From Marinobacter salarius (GTDB taxonomy: Bacteria; Pseudomonadota; Gammaproteobacteria; Pseudomonadales; Oleiphilaceae), in NCBI RefSeq assembly GCF_032922745.1, contig NZ_CP136693.1, positions 3,906,001 through 3,970,000 of the forward strand: a stretch of DNA of 64,000 bases. The letters are read 5' to 3'. Made by a program: the position numbers and the translations under genes. This document shows positions 42,329 through 51,300 of the stretch, in pieces. Every line of letters starts with the position of its first letter. The stretch's first letter is position 1. Under the pieces are notes generated by a model. The model had not been told where the DNA came from and did not search any database. It was given only the letters and a program-made list of their open reading frames with translations.

Positions 42329-44785
42329 TCAGTGAATCGACGGATCTTTGTGGTCGTCCCGGGCATGCTCCTGACGCTCATGCTCGCGCATTTTTTCCAG
42401 ACGTTGCTGGATAATGCCAAAAACGCTCTGCTTAGGGTACCTGCCTTTGTCATCAGCCTTGCCTGCCGGTTTACCGAGCAACAGCGTAATTGCTTCCTCG
42501 GCACGGCTGACCGCATGCACGGCAAACTGTCCATTGCGAACAGCCTGGACAACCTCCTGCTCAAGCATCAGGTTCTGGACGTTGGTGGAGGGTACGATCA
42601 CCCCCTGGGTGCCAGTGAGTTCCCCGGTCAGCCTGCAAGTGCTGAAAAAGCCTTCAACCTTCTCGTTCACGCCACCAATGGGCTGAACCTCTCCGAACTG
42701 GTTCACCGACCCGGTAATCGCCAGGTCCTGCCTGACAGGCAATCCGGATAACGCAGACACCAGGGCGCACAGTTCCGCCAGCGAAGCACTGTCACCGTCC
42801 ACTTCGCCGTAGTTCTGTTCGAAGGTCAGGCTGGCCGACAGATGCATGGGATCCGTAACGGCAAAATGGGCAGACAGCCAGGAACTGAGGATCATCACCC
42901 CTTTCGAGTGAATATTACCTCCCAGCTTGACGTCCCGTTCGATATCCATCACACCGCCATCTCCATAATAGCAGGTAGCGGTGATACGGTTGGACAAACC
43001 AAACTCGAATCCGCCGGTAGAGAGCACTGACAACGCGTTCACCTGCCCAACACAGGTGCCCGTTGTGGACACCAGCGTGGTGCCATCGCGGATGGAGTCG
43101 TAAAACTGATCACGGATACGGCTGCTGCGATATTGGGCGCTCTCCAATGCCTGATCCACATGGGAGTTCTGGATCAGCTTTGCCCCCGCCTGTCTCGCCC
43201 AGTAATCAGATTCCCTCAGCAGATTGGCGATATCCGCTGCGTGCAGCGACAGCCGATCCTGATGTTCTGCCATGCGCGAACTGTGCTCAATCACACGTGC
43301 CACGGCTTTGTTGCTGCAATGCAGCAGCTTCTTTTCGTTCACCAGGCTGGCGATGAACTTGGCGTACAGGAGCTGGCTCTCGTCCGTACGCATCATCTCG
43401 TTTTCAAAGTCTGCGGTGACCCGAAACAACTCAGCGAACTCGGGGTCGTATTCCTGCAACAGCATCCAGGTTTCCCGATCGCCAAACAGTACGATCTTTA
43501 CGTCCAGCGGAATCGCTTCGGGTTCCAATGAAATCGTGCCTGACAGGGTCAGCTCCCGTTCCAGCGAGTTGATCTGGATGGACTTGGATCGCAAGGCACG
43601 CTTCAACCCGTCCCAGACAAATGGCTGCTCAAGCACCTTGATCGCATCCATCAGCAGATACCCCCCGTTGGCACGGTGAATACTGCCAGGGCGTATGAGC
43701 GAGAAGTCGGTAAACACCGAACCCTTGAAGGTTACGCTTTCCACGTAGCCAAACAGGTTGTGGTAGGTGGGATTGTCCTCGACCACAACCGGCACTTCGT
43801 CGGTTTTCTGGTGAACCAGCACATTGACCAGATAGCGCCGGGGCATTTTTTTATCCAGCGACGCATAGGCGATGGCCGCCTGCTCTTCATTGTCTTCCAG
43901 AAAAATTTCCAGGCTCTCGGACAGATCCTTACGCACTTCCTCGAAGTACGAAACCACCTCCGGCATATCCCTGTATTTCTCGATCAACTCGTCGATCTGG
44001 TGTCCGGAGATGCTTTCCAGCGTCTCCTCGTTGAGTGCCTGCTGGCTTTCGGCGTATTCCTGCTCCCAATCCGCCAGTTTGCGTAGGGCCTGACGCAGCT
44101 TCTTCTCGAGCTTGTTGATATCATTCTCGAACTTGTCCCGCTGAGCTTCTGTCAACGCCTGGAAGGATTCAGCGGTATGGGGTTCCTCGCCATTCATCGC
44201 CACCAACCGATAGCCGCCGGGTGTCGTAATATTCAGGCTGACCTTCTTTCGCTTGGCCTGGGCTGCCACCTTCTCCAGTTCATCTTCCTGCTTCTTGCCA
44301 TACCCGTTTTTCAGCTGCTCTGCACGCTCAAGGAAACTGTCGCTGTCGAACGTCTGGGGGATCATCTTCATCAGACGCCCCATCAACTTTTCCATATCCT
44401 GTTTGAGCTCGGTGCCCTTACCGGCGGGCAACTGAAGAACACGGGGAATTCGCGGTTCCTCGAAGTTGGCGACATAACACCAGTCGTGGCTCTGATTCTC
44501 AGTGTCCACGTGATGCTCCAGATAACGGAGCATCATCGTGCGCTTGCCTAAGCCGTTACGGCCCACGGCATAGACGTTGTAACCGCCATGGGGCATGGCA
44601 AGCGCAAAACGCACCGCTGCCTGGGCCCGATTCTGGCCAACAATTTCCGCCAGGGGCTCGAGCTGTCGCGTGGTCTTGAACGGTAGATCTTTTAAAACAC
44701 AGGCTTTGTAGAGCTGGTTCAGTGACAGTGACTTCAAGGTTCGGTCCTGTAACGGTATGAAAGCATTTTGGTGTTGGCCGCTCAT
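42329..44785 (-). CDS. Lon-like ATP-dependent protease (YcbZ/LonB-type)
   Basis: An 818-residue AAA+ protease of the LonB/YcbZ type. The N-terminal half has a Walker-A-like loop (VGRNGLGKRTMML), an inserted helical region rich in charged residues (about 160-330), and an ATPase with GGYLLMDAIKVLEQ. The C-terminal Lon protease domain has the Ser-Lys dyad S666 in DGDSASLAEL and K709 in NEKVEGFF. It should degrade cytoplasmic proteins. Divergent from a small gene; a sigma-70 promoter lies in the shared gap. Confidence 0.9.
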   Translation of the reverse strand: MSGQHQNAFIPLQDRTLKSLSLNQLYKACVLKDLPFKTTRQLEPLAEIVGQNRAQAAVRFALAMPHGGYNVYAVGRNGLGKRTMMLRYLEHHVDTENQSHDWCYVANFEEPRIPRVLQLPAGKGTELKQDMEKLMGRLMKMIPQTFDSDSFLERAEQLKNGYGKKQEDELEKVAAQAKRKKVSLNITTPGGYRLVAMNGEEPHTAESFQALTEAQRDKFENDINKLEKKLRQALRKLADWEQEYAESQQALNEETLESISGHQIDELIEKYRDMPEVVSYFEEVRKDLSESLEIFLEDNEEQAAIAYASLDKKMPRRYLVNVLVHQKTDEVPVVVEDNPTYHNLFGYVESVTFKGSVFTDFSLIRPGSIHRANGGYLLMDAIKVLEQPFVWDGLKRALRSKSIQINSLERELTLSGTISLEPEAIPLDVKIVLFGDRETWMLLQEYDPEFAELFRVTADFENEMMRTDESQLLYAKFIASLVNEKKLLHCSNKAVARVIEHSSRMAEHQDRLSLHAADIANLLRESDYWARQAGAKLIQNSHVDQALESAQYRSSRIRDQFYDSIRDGTTLVSTTGTCVGQVNALSVLSTGGFEFGLSNRITATCYYGDGGVMDIERDVKLGGNIHSKGVMILSSWLSAHFAVTDPMHLSASLTFEQNYGEVDGDSASLAELCALVSALSGLPVRQDLAITGSVNQFGEVQPIGGVNEKVEGFFSTCRLTGELTGTQGVIVPSTNVQNLMLEQEVVQAVRNGQFAVHAVSRAEEAITLLLGKPAGKADDKGRYPKQSVFGIIQQRLEKMREHERQEHARDDHKDPSIH

Positions 44786-44837
44786 TGTAGAATCTGGGGC
44801 CGGCCCTGTCGCGCTCTCGCTAAAGATTTAGCCCAAC

Positions 44838-44867
44838 TTGTCGATAAATTGATCAATCGGGCATAAT
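44838..44867 (+). promoter_or_regulatory. Predicted sigma-70 promoter
   Basis: TTGTCG (44838-44843), 18-bp spacer and CATAAT (44862-44867), 37 bp upstream of the small gene at 44905. Adjacent is the perfect short palindrome GCTAAAGATTTAGC at 44819-44832. Confidence 0.4.
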
Positions 44868-44904
44868 AACAGAGGCCTCAACCTCAGGGCGGGACACTCA
44901 TTCA

Positions 44905-45189
44905 ATGGATATTTATCGAAATCAGTCACAACCGTTGACGGTGCTGGAGTCACTGCGAAAACGCAAACCCTTTACCGCACCGCAGCCGCAACAGGCGTCG
45001 CCGTCGCCGGAAAAACCGCAGGGTGACCGACGTGTACAGCCGGATCGGCGCCGGGCGCAGGTGGCCTTTGAAGGGCCAGACCGCCGCAAGAAGCGGTCCA
45101 GGCGCAGCCCGCGATTACTGAACCCGAAAACCGGCAAGGCCGCTCCCACCGAAGACCGCAGGGGGCGACTGGTCAGCACCCAGGCCTGA
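44905..45189 (+). CDS. Small basic proline-rich protein of unknown function
   Basis: A 94-residue protein, MDIYRNQSQPLTVLESLRKR at the start, then a proline and arginine rich low-complexity body with repeated DRR units (GDRRVQPDRRRAQ, GPDRRKKRSRR, EDRRGRL). Codon use and start context support a real gene, but it has no recognisable domain. The basic DRR repeats could bind nucleic acid; that is a guess. Confidence 0.65.
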   Translation: MDIYRNQSQPLTVLESLRKRKPFTAPQPQQASPSPEKPQGDRRVQPDRRRAQVAFEGPDRRKKRSRRSPRLLNPKTGKAAPTEDRRGRLVSTQA

Positions 45190-45366
45190 ACACCATGTCA
45201 TTAGGGGCATGATTTTGCTGTCGGCACACTGCAGCCCCATTTTGATAACCCGGTCACAGTTCTTCGCTTGGTCATTTTTCAGTCACCATCGTGGGCACTA
45301 GACTTCAACGTCCCGGTGGAAGAACGGGCCAATAATAATCACAAGATACGCAACGGATGCCAACGT

Positions 45367-45744
45367 ATGATGAGTGATTCCGCAGACCGCAGAATCAAGG
45401 ACCGCTACCCTGCCATGTGCCTGAAGGTACAGCTGCAGGAGCGTGGCTTCTTTGGTCGAGGGAAGAATTCAACCGCTGTCACCTGCCTGGACCTGAATCG
45501 CTATGGCATGGCGGTGCTTTGCCCTAGGCCAGTAGAGTCTGGCGCCCGTCTCTATATGGACTTTCATGGCAAGTACATCCGCGAATCCCGTGTCGCCGCC
45601 CGGGTGATCAGTTGCCAGCCCTATCAGACCGGTTACCGGGTAAGCATCCAGTTCAGCTACTGTTTCGACAAAAAGGGGTATTCACGAACCGTGGACAATG
45701 CCCTTTCCCGCATTGAAGGCCTGTACAACCGCTACGCCAGCTAA
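45367..45744 (+). CDS. PilZ-domain protein
   Basis: A 125-residue single PilZ domain. The c-di-GMP motif RxxxR is present as RIKDR near residue 9, and the second motif is DLNRYGM. Start codons at 45367 and 45370 are adjacent ATGs; an in-frame extension back to a TTG at 45268 exists but looks unlikely. It should be a c-di-GMP effector. It is separate from, but next to, the divergent small basic protein. Confidence 0.8.
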   Translation: MMSDSADRRIKDRYPAMCLKVQLQERGFFGRGKNSTAVTCLDLNRYGMAVLCPRPVESGARLYMDFHGKYIRESRVAARVISCQPYQTGYRVSIQFSYCFDKKGYSRTVDNALSRIEGLYNRYAS

Positions 45745-45750
45745 GCCTTC

Positions 45751-46221
45751 CTAGAACAGCCCGGCATCCAGGCTGGCGGCCATGTAGAGCCCCAGTTCCC
45801 GGCACTGATCCTCGAATTCGTCCCGATAGTCGCCATGACAGAGCAATGGCTCCTGCACCAGCCGCCAACGCAGGCCCGTGGTGATGGAATCGATAGCGCG
45901 ATGGGTGCCGGTACCGTCGAGACCGGCGCGGATGTAGAAGGTGAAGGGCAAACCCTGGGTTTTCTCAAGGCAGGGGTAGTAACTGCGGTCAAAAAAATCC
46001 TTTAACGCACCACTCATGTAACCGAGGTTTTCAGTGGTGCCGAGGATAATGGCATCGCAGGCCAGAACATCTTCCGGGCCTGCTTCCAGCGGAGGGAGCA
46101 CGGTCACTTCCACGTTTTCTATGTCTTCGTGTTGTGCGCCCTGTTCTACCGCTTCCCGGAGCTTGAGGGTATTCCGGGAGGGAGCATGGGCGACAACCAG
46201 CAATTTCTTCTTCGCATCCAT
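45751..46221 (-). CDS. Flavodoxin-fold/NAD(P)H reductase-like protein
   Basis: A 156-residue protein with a flavodoxin-like fold: KLLVVAHAPSRNTLKLREAV for the phosphate-binding loop, then CDAIILGTTENLGYMSGALK and FTFYIRAGLDGTGTH. FMN binding and quinone or nitro reduction are typical of the family. It sits in the place where recX often follows recA. It is 37 bp downstream of recA. Confidence 0.78.
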   Translation of the reverse strand: MDAKKKLLVVAHAPSRNTLKLREAVEQGAQHEDIENVEVTVLPPLEAGPEDVLACDAIILGTTENLGYMSGALKDFFDRSYYPCLEKTQGLPFTFYIRAGLDGTGTHRAIDSITTGLRWRLVQEPLLCHGDYRDEFEDQCRELGLYMAASLDAGLF

Positions 46222-46258
46222 ACCACCTCCCCGATAGTGCGGGAACTAACCACAGAGC

Positions 46259-47311
46259 TTAAAGAAGCTCACCGTTCGCGTCTGCTGTTGCCTCTTCCTT
46301 TGCCGCTTCTTCTTTCTTGGCCGGCTTGGGCATCAGCTTGTCACGCACCGCAGCTTCGATCTCATTGGCGATCTCAAGGTTCTCTTCCAAAAACTTGCAG
46401 GCATTGGCCTTGCCCTGGCCGATCTTGTCGCCCTTGTAGGCGTACCAGGCGCCGGACTTGTCCACGAAGCCTTCCTTCACACCCATATCGAGCACTTCGG
46501 CCATGTGGTAGATGCCCTTGCCGTACATGATCTGGAACTCGGCCTGCTTGAACGGCGGAGATACCTTGTTCTTGACCACTTTCACTCGGGTTTCGTTGCC
46601 CACCACTTCATCGCCGTCTTTAACAGCACCGATGCGGCGAATGTCCAGGCGAACGGATGAGTAGAATTTCAGGGCGTTGCCGCCGGTGGTGGTTTCGGGG
46701 CTGCCGAACATCACACCAATTTTCATGCGGATCTGGTTGATAAAGATCAGCAGGCAGTTGGCATGCTTGACGTTACCCGTCAGCTTACGCAGCGCCTGGG
46801 ACATCAGGCGGGCCTGGAGACCAACATGGCTGTCCCCCATCTCACCTTCAATCTCGGCCTTGGGCGTCAGCGCTGCCACGGAGTCCACGATGATGACGTC
46901 AACAGCGTTGGAGCGCACCAGCATGTCAGAGATTTCCAGCGCCTGCTCACCGGTGTCCGGCTGGGATACCAGGAGTTCATCCACGTTCACGCCCAGTTTT
47001 TCGGCATAGACCGGGTCCAGGGCATGCTCCGCATCCACAAACGCACAGGTTTTTCCAGCCTTCTGGGCCTCGGCAATCACCTGCAGGGTCAGCGTGGTTT
47101 TACCAGAGCTTTCCGGGCCGTAGATCTCACAGATACGACCATAAGGCAGACCGCCTATTCCCAGCGCCACATCCAGGCCCAGGGAACCGGTGGATACCGC
47201 AGGGATCGCTTCCCTGGGCTGGTCGCCCATCTTCATGACGGCGCCCTTGCCGAACTGGCGTTCGATCTGGCTCAGTGCTGCACCCAGTGCTTTCTTGCGG
47301 TTGTCTTCCAT
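46259..47311 (-). CDS. recA: Recombinase A
   Basis: A 350-residue RecA. Walker A GPESSGKT is at 65-72, the ATP-cap region and L1/L2 loops are intact (GGNALKFYSSVRLDIRRIG). The C-terminal tail is acidic and lysine-rich as usual (KKEEAAKEEAT). RecA forms the filament for homologous recombination and stimulates LexA cleavage. The promoter contains an SOS box. No recX gene follows. Confidence 0.99.
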   Translation of the reverse strand: MEDNRKKALGAALSQIERQFGKGAVMKMGDQPREAIPAVSTGSLGLDVALGIGGLPYGRICEIYGPESSGKTTLTLQVIAEAQKAGKTCAFVDAEHALDPVYAEKLGVNVDELLVSQPDTGEQALEISDMLVRSNAVDVIIVDSVAALTPKAEIEGEMGDSHVGLQARLMSQALRKLTGNVKHANCLLIFINQIRMKIGVMFGSPETTTGGNALKFYSSVRLDIRRIGAVKDGDEVVGNETRVKVVKNKVSPPFKQAEFQIMYGKGIYHMAEVLDMGVKEGFVDKSGAWYAYKGDKIGQGKANACKFLEENLEIANEIEAAVRDKLMPKPAKKEEAAKEEATADANGELL

Positions 47312-47401
47312 CGTTGCAAACCCTCTGTCGCCAATGCCGTTATCGGGACGGGAGCCCGGCGGCCAAAATCATGGACTGCGGAACCCGGAAAAACCGGACT
47401 C

Positions 47402-47417
47402 CTGTATATTTGAACAG
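47402..47417 (-). promoter_or_regulatory. LexA (SOS) box in the recA promoter
   Basis: CTGTATATTTGAACAG, fitting the CTGT-N8-ACAG pattern of the gammaproteobacterial LexA box. It overlaps the probable -10 (TATACA on the minus strand), about 90 bp upstream of the recA start, so recA should be induced on DNA damage. Confidence 0.85.
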
Positions 47418-47457
47418 TATTAAAACACAACACGAAGGCAAGACCAACCCCTCCGTT

Positions 47458-47958
47458 TCAGGGCTTTTCCAGAAAGCCCCTAACTCCCTGTAACACATAA
47501 AGAACCGCCTGGCGCCGAACCTGATCACGGTCACCCTGGAACTGCTCAACCACCGCTTCGGTGTCAGCCGGAGAGCGCCCCCAGGCAAACCACACCGTGC
47601 CTACCGGCTTGTCGTCACTGCCGCCACCAGGGCCCGCCACGCCACTGATCGCAACAGCCACATCCGCACCCGTGGCCGCCAGGGCACCAGCAACCATTTC
47701 CCGTACCACCGGTTCGCTAACTGCTCCGTGCTCCCCCAGCGACGGTTCAGTCACACCCAGCAAGCCCCTTTTTGCATCGTTGCTGTAGGTCACCAGTCCC
47801 GCCAGAACGTAGGAAGAAGAGCCCGCGCGGTCGGTCAGCACCTTGGCAACCCAGCCGCCAGTGCAACTTTCGGCAGTGGCTATCGTAAGCTCGCGTTGCA
47901 TTAATACGTCAGCCAATTGCGTGCCGGCTTCCGCCAATGCCTCGTCAGTCAGTGGCAT
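47458..47958 (-). CDS. pncC: Nicotinamide-nucleotide amidase (CinA C-terminal type)
   Basis: A 166-residue protein equal to the CinA C-terminal domain: ATAESCTGGWVAKVLTDRAG, VVREMVAGALAATGADVAVA and ISGVAGPGGGSDDKPVGTVW. It deamidates NMN. Standing alone beside recA, it corresponds to the usual recA-pncC-mutS arrangement of gammaproteobacteria. It diverges from the truncated mutS start, with 82 bp between. Confidence 0.95.
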   Translation of the reverse strand: MPLTDEALAEAGTQLADVLMQRELTIATAESCTGGWVAKVLTDRAGSSSYVLAGLVTYSNDAKRGLLGVTEPSLGEHGAVSEPVVREMVAGALAATGADVAVAISGVAGPGGGSDDKPVGTVWFAWGRSPADTEAVVEQFQGDRDQVRRQAVLYVLQGVRGFLEKP

Positions 47959-48040
47959 AATGATCTCCTTCGTTTCATCATGGCGGTTATTTTCTTACAA
48001 TCCCTGCCTTCACATAAAGCCAATGGATCCGGAACCGTTC

Positions 48041-48151
48041 ATGTCAGCAGCCCAGACCGATCTGTCCCACCACACCCCGATGATGAGTTGGCGTTTTAAT
48101 GCTGTTTTTAAAGTAAAAATTGCTGGATCACCCCTAAAACCTACACTTTAA
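48041..48151 (+). pseudogene. mutS: mutS 5' fragment, interrupted at codon 15
   Basis: The ATG at 48041 opens a frame reading MSAAQTDLSHHTPMM, which is the conserved start of MutS (xHTPMMxQY). After codon 15 (ATGATG at 48080-48085) the sequence changes to SWRFNAVFKVK and ends at a TAA (48149-48151). The location, divergent from pncC and next to recA, is where mutS normally lies. I infer that an insertion at about 48086 has cut mutS after 15 codons. The remainder of the gene is not in the window. Confidence 0.8.
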
Positions 48152-48159
48152 CCTACACT
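48138..48159. repeat. Direct repeats near the island left end
   Basis: Two copies of the 10-mer AACCTACACT (48138-48147, 48150-48159) start 12 bp apart. They lie 50 bp inside the inferred mutS junction and could be recombinase-binding arms. Confidence 0.45.
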
Positions 48160-48378
48160 AATATTCGGTCTGCCCTTGCAGAAATGCTGCTCGACTTGGC
48201 CTGAATCTGAATCTCTGACTCGTTAGATGCTCAAAATTTAATCCCACTCTCAGCAGTCTACTTATCCCCGCGTATGTATGAAACTTTGCTAGACTCCCTG
48301 AAATAATTATGTAGCTGTATGCCAAGGATATTCTGACTATTAAGGAATAACCTCAACGAAAAGGGGGCGCCAAGCCTG
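48152..48378 (+). promoter_or_regulatory. Leader region of the defense operon
   Basis: This 227-bp stretch is AT-richer than its surroundings and holds no gene. A possible sigma-70 promoter is TTGCTA (48286-48291) with TATGTA (48308-48313), 16-bp spacer; it is weak and tentative. The start codon has only a G-rich AGGGGG 10 bp or more upstream. Confidence 0.3.
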
Positions 48379-51300
48379 ATGGATGTTTTTGAATTCAGGG
48401 ACAAGCTGATCGGTGACTACCGTGATTTCACTCGCTCCTTCATTCAGCCGAAAGCTGAAGATATCTGCGGTTTCTTAGACGATGAGTATAATAGTGGCCG
48501 CTACTGGCCCTCACCGCTAATTCAAATAAACCCGTCTTACGTCACAACAGGCACCGTCGACTCCCTCGCATCCGAAGGCATTCTGACACCAACTACCGCC
48601 AACGTTTTCCGGTTCGGTAAAAGTCCTTCGTCCAGCGGTGTACCCGCGACGCTCTACAAACATCAGCGAGAGGCTATTGATTGTGGCCAGCGGAATGAAC
48701 CCTATGTGCTGACTACCGGTACTGGCTCCGGCAAATCGCTGTCTTATTTCATTCCCATGGTTGATGCAATCATTCGGGAGAAAAAAGAAAACCCAACAGC
48801 ACGAATCCGAGCCATCGTCATCTATCCAATGAATGCCCTGGCCAATAGCCAGAGAGAAGAGCTGGAAAAATTCCTGTCTGATTACTCCGATGATATGCGC
48901 CCTATCACCTACGCCCGCTACACCGGTCAGGAGGACCAAGAGGAGCGGGAAAGGATCATGCAGAACCCGCCAGACATTATCTTGACCAACTACATGATGC
49001 TGGAACTGCTGATGACGCGGCAGAACGAACGGGACAAGGCAGTTATCCGGCACTCTAAAGGCCTGCAATTCCTTGTATTGGACGAACTACACACCTACCG
49101 CGGCCGACAGGGCGCCGATGTGGCCATGCTTGTACGTCGCGTGCGCGAACGGATGAACCTGAACCTGATCTGTATCGGCACATCCGCCACCATGGCAACC
49201 GATGGCACCCGCGAAGAACGCCAGGCTAAAGTTGCTGAGGTCGCCTCCAAAATGTTTGGTCAGAAGGTGCCTTCAACGAACATCATTGGCGAAACCTTGC
49301 AACGACAGATACCGGGCGAGATGCCGGATAAAGGCGAACTTGCAGCGGCGCTCCAACAAACGCTCCCAGCACAGATCGACTTCGACACGCTGCGAAAGCA
49401 CCCTGTTGCAGCCTGGGTTGAGCTGACCCTGGGCATCGTCAAAGAAGAAGGGATGTGGGTCCGGGCAAAACCAAAGACTCTGGAAGAAGCGGCTGATCTG
49501 CTCAGTACAGCCTCAAGCCTGGATTCAGATCATTGCCAGCGGTACCTCGCCCAGTTTCTGCTGCTGGCCTATCGCACCAGAGACATAAACGACAAGCCGC
49601 TGTTTGCATTCCGTCTGCACCAATTCATCTCTGGCGCCGGCGACCTGTACGCCACTCTTGAGGCACAGGGAAAGCGCCACCTCGACCTGCATGGACAACA
49701 ATATGTTCCTGGTGATCGCACCCGTCGTTTCTATACCGTGCACTTCTGCCGTAGCTGCGGTCAGGATTACTTCCCAGTTTGGCACAAGAAAAATGATGAG
49801 ACCGGTGAGCTCGGCTTCCAACCCCGAGACATAAAGGAAACCTCTGCTGAAGAGGAAGATACCGGCTACGGCTTTGTGATGCTCGGCAACTGGAATCAAG
49901 AAGAATACCCAGAAACCTGGCTGGACTTCAAAAAAGACCCACCCAAAGTAAAATCGTATTACTCCAAGTTTCGCCCCCAGGAAGTCCATGTGCTGCCCAA
50001 CGGCACCCAACACATAGAAGGCGCTCGCGGATACTACCTGCCCGGCGGTTTCCGTTTTTGCTTGAATTGCGGCCAGGCACACAGCTCCGGCCGCGACTGG
50101 ACTCGGCTTGGCTCACTGTCAGCAGAAGGTCGAAGCTCTGCTACCACCACCCTCACCCTGTCGTCGCTAAGATATCTGCTGGGCGCTGACAATGAGCTGG
50201 CGGATGAAGCCAGAAAACTACTCGGATTCACAGACAACAGACAAGACGCCGCACTCCAGGCAGGCCACTTCAACGATTTCATGCAGATCCTGTTGGTTCG
50301 TGCTGGCGTTCTCGCCTCCCTCGAGCAGCAAGATGGAGCTTTGCTAACCGACCGAGACCTTGCACAGCACATCTTCAACGCCCTGGGTATGGACAGTAAT
50401 GACCCTGCGATCCGGGCAGACTACCTTCAGAACCCGGAGCAGCGCATCCCTCGACTCAAACGTGATGCCGAGGAAGCCATGCGCAACGTGCTTGGCTACC
50501 GGGCTTACCATGATCTACGCCGTGGCTGGCGCTTCACCGTACCCAACCTGGAACAATTAGGTTTGCTGGAAGTAGCCTACGACGGACTGACAGAACTGAC
50601 AGAAGATGACAGCGTTTGGGAACAATCCCCCGATATGCTGGCAAAGGCATCACCCACAGTTCGTTATCAGGTTTGCAAGCTCGTGCTTGATGTCATGCGC
50701 AAGAACCTTTGCATCCGTACCCGCTACCTTGACCACCTGCAGCACGAACAGTGGGTGAACCTGGCCACCACTCACCTGACAGAGAAGTGGCAGCTTGGCA
50801 GCGCAAGAGACATGGCCAAGGGCAGCCACGCTATCATCGGCCGACGCCCGAAAGGCCGTGAGTTCGACCTGGTTTCACTCGGGAGCCGGTCCAGGCTGGC
50901 ACAAGAGCTCAAGAAACCGGGTATATGGGCGAGCGCCCCATACGAGCCTCTTAATGACAAAAACTGGCCTGCACTCATTGAAGCTCTTCTTAAGGCACTG
51001 GAAACCTACGGTTTGATTGATGCTGAAGAGGTTGATCAAGACCTCAACGGCTACCAGCTTATTGGTGAAGTTTTGGTATGGAAGCGTGGCAGCGGAACGC
51101 CGGAGCGCGACCCACTAGCCCCTGCTATTTCCAACAACCCCTATTTCACTGCGCTGTATCAGGCTGTGGCCGATAGCCTCAAACACCAGAACCATGACTG
51201 GTTCCAGTTTCTGGCGCATGAGCATACTGCCCAAGTTGACCCCGAAGACCGGGAAGAGCGGGAGCATGCCTTCCGCTCCGGAGAGCTAAGGGTTATGTTC

